Positions 59,601 through 64,000 of a stretch of 64,000 nucleotides of DNA are shown piece after piece. Source of the DNA: Bombus terrestris (taxonomy: Eukaryota > Arthropoda > Insecta > Hymenoptera > Apidae); contig NC_063279.1 of NCBI RefSeq assembly GCF_910591885.1, forward strand, positions 8,184,001 through 8,248,000, read 5' to 3'. The notes under the pieces are model-generated. The model made no database searches and was not told where the DNA came from. It saw only the letters and a list, made by a program, of their open reading frames with translations. Each line of letters starts with the position of its first letter. The first letter of the stretch is position 1. A program made the translations under genes and the position numbers.

Positions 59601-60085
59601 AGTCCTAAAAGTCTAGATCCAGAGAGACTTAGATTCAGGTAATTAAAATTACGAACGTAATCAGCGTCCAAGCGAACTTCTTTCACTGCGACCAACACCC
59701 GGTATGACCCAGATTCTAAGCACCCAAAATTCGACACCGCCCATCATTTACTCTAACGTAGACGTCATTATCTCCATCCTTTTACCGCTTTCCACCAGCC
59801 TTCGTTTCTCCGTGTTCCTCCCCTTGCGATAAATCATGGCTCGAATCCAGAGACAGCGAAACAGGTTGCCTTAATTTGATTCACGAAAGAAATATTCCGT
59901 TCTGTTCTACCGCGACGTATTTAGTATGCCGCGGCGCCTGCTCCCAGCCAGCTAATTGGAAATTATGTAACGTCACAGCCACGACAACGTGTTTCCCGTG
60001 GAAGGAACGCAGGAATAATGTCGCGTCTCGCCTGTTTTCCTGCCGTTCCTTTGTTCCTCTCTTTAGACCGCGTCGCGCCGCCGCC
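56677..60085. other. No gene recognised
   Basis: Weak motifs related to the 93-bp array occur at about 56770-56900. A single tacagtggc-type transposon end lies at 59173. Frames at 57117-57471, 58076-58573 and 59252-59616 have no motif. Confidence 0.35.
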
Positions 60086-60226
60086 ATGGAGACTCGAGTT
60101 ATTAAGGGCGTAATCAAGTTCGCCGATGACGCCTCTTTCTTCTTACTTCGTTGCGACCGTTGCCCGCTGAAAAATGAACCTTCTTACCGTCACGGCCAGA
60201 TGGAGGACGTCCAGTGGTTTAATTAG
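60086..60226 (+). CDS. Candidate 46-residue small ORF with strong start context
   Basis: The ATG at 60086 sits in gccgccatgg, which matches the ideal start context. The frame gives 46 residues to TAG: a basic/acidic start (METRVIKGVIKFADDASFFL), a CDRC pair of cysteines near residues 27-30, and a polar C-terminus ending in DVQWFN. I know no family for it. No promoter, splice site or polyadenylation signal could be tied to it, and the short length means chance is a serious alternative. Confidence 0.22.
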   Translation: METRVIKGVIKFADDASFFLLRCDRCPLKNEPSYRHGQMEDVQWFN

Positions 60227-60429
60227 TCATTCGATTGCCGCCTCGGCGGCTTCGTTTCGCGTTTTGTTACAGCGAAAATCAATTTTTCCCGTACAATCGC
60301 GAAAAGCTCGCGAGATGCAAATAGATTTACAAGCTTGCTGCTAGCTTAGCTGACGTATCAACTTTGTATCGCGTGCTCTTCACCGCGTTACCTGACAGTA
60401 GCATATTCCCAAGTGTATATATCGCACAG

Positions 60430-60956
60430 CATGGGTGATCGTAGTAGAAATGGCAGGAGGTGATTCTACGTGAAGAGATAAGAAAGAAATTTGCTACAGC
60501 GTCTGTTCATCCGAGGCTTTCGTTCTCGGGAAAATCGACTTTGAATATTTATAAAGTGCACTTAAATTTGGCTAATTCCGAATTGATTAAGAGCAAGGAA
60601 TCGATAGGAGCTTGAACTATCTTTGAGAGCAAGCCTAAATTGTAGAATAAACTTTGTTCATAAGACGCTTCAATTTCAAAAAAGTAAACTTGAAAATGTA
60701 TCATGCGTGTGTACAAGACCACATCGTAATTAAAGTAACTTTATTCCCTCGAAAACGAAACTTTAAACGGAGAAATTTTATTTTACTTTCTTTCGCATGT
60801 ATAATAACCCCTTGCGGGTCGTTTGCTCCTACCTGATCGATAGTTGGCCAAGTTAAAATATAAAACGAAGCCTGAGACGAAAAACTATTGTATCAAGTTG
60901 TCTTCTCATCTCTTCACGTAGAACCGCCGCGGTTCTACTACGATTATCATCCCATT
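60430..60956. mobile_element. Decayed relative of the 490-bp inverted-repeat element, with nested arm
   Basis: The left arm (from about 60433, with aggtgattctacgtgaagag, then ccgaggctttcgttctcggg and aaaatcgactttga) matches the left arm of the element at 1990. The right arm (about 60860-60956, with cgaagcctgagacgaaaaac and ctcttcacgtagaaccgcc) is its inverted partner. A further right-arm copy lies inside at about 60741-60840 (cctcgaaaacgaaactttaa, then accccttgcgggtcg). Arm divergence is high. The extra arm indicates a nested or tandem insertion. Confidence 0.6.
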
Positions 60957-62029
60957 CTGTAGTTGCTCGCTGCTCTTGTCAAGTACAGATCTGTTTTGTA
61001 AAATCACGATATTTTTTCTACCAGTTGTGTTTAAATTTCCTTTCGTCCGCAACTCTGTAGTAATATGGTTTGAAATGACTTGTATATAGCAACGTTTTAG
61101 CCCATTCTGTTCCACAGAATCCCCTGATAAATTAATTGGACGTGGAAATAATTAGTCTGTTTCGCCTACAAAATTAATCGACTTCGTTACATTATTCCAT
61201 GCAAAACAAACAGGCCTCGGCCCTCCACCCCCCGCCCCGCACCCGCTTTATAGGGTGCTTCATTAATTGCCGCGTCTCGGTCGTCCACGTTTTCTATGAA
61301 TTAACAATTACGGACTCACTGATAAATCAATTTAACACGGCACGCGATTATGCCGCGTTGACTCCGAAATTAATTGTCGCAATTATACCGTCGTTCGCAA
61401 AAACAAACACATTGCCCAAACGCAACGCCGCGTGTTACAGACTGCTTTAAAAATGGCGCGTGACGCACCAAGGATTTATTGCATTTCTCGAAATACATCG
61501 GTCCATGGCGGACCAAAATTTTACAGATTTTTTACAAAATTACAGCGTCAGAGATCAACAACCGCGGGTTGCTTTACAAACGAAGAAAACGAAACGACCC
61601 CTCGACTCTTTTCTCGACCGGTTTCGCCGTTCACGAATTCGTAAGAAATCCTTGCAAATAATTTCAAACACGTTGACTGCGGTAATAACCATAATTATCC
61701 TTCCGAACGTTTTATTCTCGAATGGAATAGCGATAAGGTTGTTTAAGCCTCGACGAATAGATCATTTCCGAAAAAACATATTTTTCTCATTATTTTTTTT
61801 TGTGAGAAATAAAATATCAGCTGATCACAAGCCAAAGTGATTGACGTCGTTTTTTGGAATTTTAAAAATTTTAATGCCAAACAGCTTCTTTGATACTTAT
61901 CTTGTATAGTTTCGTTAATTTTCTCCACGTTTTATCTTGCGTCGTCGATCGATCTGGAAAGTAAGCGCGGCTCGTACGATTCGCGTGGCTCACGTAGTTG
62001 CAATTTTCACCGACGGCGCGTGAATCATA
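60957..62029. other. No gene recognised
   Basis: Overlapping plus-strand frames at 61432-61840 have no motif. Nothing else is supported. Confidence 0.35.
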
Positions 62030-62110
62030 TTGGGTTGGCAACTAAATGATTGCGGATTTTGTCAATACCACCTAATGACAGAATCCGCAATCACTTAGTT
62101 GCCGGCCCAA
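62030..62110 (+). mobile_element. 81-bp palindromic mariner-type MITE, copy 1
   Basis: The left arm ttgggttggcaactaaatga then ttgcggattttgtc pairs with the right arm gacagaatccgcaatcactt then agttgccggcccaa, leaving only a short loop (about aataccacctaat). TA lies on both sides (62028-62029 and 62111-62112). The whole element is two mariner-style inverted repeats back to back, so a transcript would form a long hairpin. Confidence 0.85.
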
Positions 62111-62188
62111 TACGTCGGTTCGTACGAAAACAGGTGTAAAATTCGCAACGTCTGAGAATCGATCGTTGAACTCGCAGCTTTTCTAATA

Positions 62189-62269
62189 TTCGGTTGGCAA
62201 CTAAGTGATTGCGGATTTTGTCGATACCACCTAATGACAAAATCCGCAATCATTTAGTTGCCAACCCAA
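62189..62269 (+). mobile_element. 81-bp palindromic mariner-type MITE, copy 2
   Basis: The same 81-bp design in the same orientation as copy 1, 78 bp downstream: arms from ttcggttggcaactaagtga to atttagttgccaacccaa and loop gataccacctaat, with TA at 62187-62188 and 62270-62271. The two copies differ at only a handful of positions. Separate TA borders favour two insertions, or one duplication that included the flanking TA. Confidence 0.85.
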
Positions 62270-62271
62270 TA

Positions 62272-64000
62272 GATTCTCGGAGCGTCGAGTTATGCTTCTC
62301 ACGGCTGGCAAAATGTTAATCCCACGTTTCTCGATTTCTACTTATCTCGACGATACAGTCGCGGAGAGCAAGCAGAATTCTATTTAAGCCAGGTAAAGCA
62401 AGGTCGAAGTTAACGTAAAATCTGATAAGAAGATAGCCGACTAGAGGAACCCAGAGATACTCCAAAAGTCTGACAGACAACCTAATTTCGAGTTTCATCA
62501 GAATTAAGATACTCGCGTCGCGGAATCTGTCTGCATCTTCGTTAGTCTGGTATTTTCGATTCGCAATGGCCAGCTCGACGAAGATGGTATTTTAAAACGG
62601 CGCAAATAAAGCAACAAAGTGACGGACCATTAGCGGTAGCCAGGCTTCCGGAGCCAGATATGAAAAGGTCTTTCTAAACGGCCAGGACATTACGACGACG
62701 ATAATTAATGAAACTGTACACCGTTACGCCGGCATTAACTCGTTAGGGGGCTGCTGCTTGGGAAATTGTGCCCGTCTCGCGGAGAATTAGGGTGTAAATG
62801 GTAATGAGCGAGCTGAAGGGAACACCACGAGCAACTTACGTTTCTGGTAAACGTATTTATGGCTCTTCTTGTCCGGTTTCGAAACCCCTTTGTCTTTTAG
62901 TATTACGTGAGTCTAGTCTACAACGTTTGATTTCTGGTCTCTGATAAAGCGTAGATCGTAATCCAAATCCTGCACTGATAATATCCGCGACCAGATAATT
63001 CGAGCTTCTAGGCTCGCAGTTTCTCTCATCGCCATTGTGCGTTACAACGTTCGCTGCAACGTGAAGCGAAAATTCGTATGGTTCGCGAATAAAATTCAAA
63101 CTTGTACCATTAGCCAGCTCCTACAGTGGCTCCGAATATTATTTGCACGCCATTGTGTACCCAGTACAACGTCGAAATACTAATTAATTAGTACGTCAAA
63201 TCCTGAAACGCCCAGCGGTGCTTTCGTGCGACTGCAGAAATTTGGTGAAAACGAAACGTACACCGTCCAATAAAAGGAAAGCTTCGTGGCAAAAGAATAA
63301 ACGTAAGCGCAAACACTTTCTGCTGCTACATAAAGGTATACAATAGGTACGAACATACACTAGCAAGAACAGGATGGAGGGGAAGTAACGCTCGACCGAG
63401 TTGAAATAAACTCAGAATCCTTTCTCCCCCCGTTTCTCAAATTTTTAGCAACTCGCTCGTAGAATCGGCCGTACACGTCATCCTCGTTTACCGATCGATA
63501 TCATCGATCTCCGGCCGATCCTCGCGATGTCACGATCGCCAAGATAGTTATACCTAACTGGTCAAAGAATCAAAGAGCCTCATCTCGGCTGCGCAAGGGA
63601 AATCGATCGAGCCCGGTCTGCCATCGTGCCATTTTCATCACGCGCGCCCCGTTAGGTTAACGAAGAAGCCTCCGAACAGGACACTCCGGTATTTATTGCG
63701 CGCGTAAACATCGACGATCGGCTCGAAACGACGTGTCCCGATATCCTGTCGAACGGCGGCGGTCCACTCGACTCATCCCCTCGACCGTACGGGAGTGATC
63801 GATATCGGTATCGGACCGAGCACTCCAACGTACGCGGTGTTCGTGTAAAGCCCGCGTGTGTACATTTTCCGCGAGGCTGGATCACGTCGAGCCACGAGAC
63901 TCTGCGATCTGGATACCGCTCTTCTCTTCGCTCTCTATGTCCGCCGTAACCGACAGAGGCTGGACGAACCGAAAACAGGACGGATAAGCGTCCACTGGAA
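62272..64000. other. No gene recognised to the end of the window
   Basis: A tacagtggctccgaatatta transposon-type end lies at 63123 with no partner in view. From about 63480 the DNA becomes richer in CpG (cgatcgat-type text). The frame at 63652-63885 (minus) has no motif. Confidence 0.35.

Overview
The window reads as intergenic or long-intron DNA from an insect nuclear genome. An aculeate hymenopteran, probably a bee, is my best guess. The grounds are moderate A+T content with CpG not depleted (cgaa, ttcg and tcga are everywhere), a mariner element, many TA- and TTAA-flanked miniature transposons, and almost no long open frames. The organism is inferred; no gene here identifies it. There are no bacterial-type operons, no rRNA genes and no intact tRNA genes.

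Coding content is sparse. The best protein-coding candidates are an internal exon with strong splice sites at 42977-43178 (+), a possible two-exon small gene at 10505-10845 (+), a charged exon-like frame with a SAP-like pattern near 18487-18640 (-), and a 46-codon frame with a strong start context at 60086-60226 (+). A CpG-rich stretch with CT runs at about 26.5-27.7 kb looks like a promoter and 5' UTR region. I recognise none of the protein products by family. Nearly all other open frames look like chance.

The clearest content is mobile DNA. (a) 16935-17826 is a mariner with intact inverted ends and TA target duplications; an internal deletion has fused the two ends of its transposase out of frame and removed the first catalytic Asp. 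(b) 13937-14686 and 56354-56671 are two copies of a solo-LTR-like element, each with its own 5-bp target duplication. The first copy is split by a 442-bp TTAA-flanked MITE with nearly identical arms of about 80 bp, and the second copy shows the empty site. (c) 39393-40488 is a 1.1-kb piggyBac-like element with TTAA ends. (d) Shorter TTAA elements lie at 19-660, 4908-4995, 12075-12174 and 44723-44907. (e) Two 81-bp near-perfect hairpin MITEs lie side by side at 62030-62110 and 62189-62269. (f) A 490-bp element with arms of about 120 bp lies at 1990-2479, with a decayed relative at 60430-60956. (g) A minus-strand poly(A) retroposon with a 13-bp target duplication sits inside a tRNA-derived sequence at 6.7-7.1 kb.

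The second theme is local tandem duplication. There are diverged arrays of about 166 bp (4.25-4.87 kb), 218 bp (21.1-21.56 kb), 85 bp (28.5 kb), 290 bp (29.4-30.1 kb), 170 bp (31.26-31.64 kb), 200 bp (32.97-33.8 kb), exactly 30 bp (41.42-41.57 kb), 222 bp (49.84-50.2 kb) and 93 bp (52.3-52.95 kb). An inverted, decayed counterpart of the last array lies at 54.9-55.27 kb. The remaining DNA shows nothing I can name.
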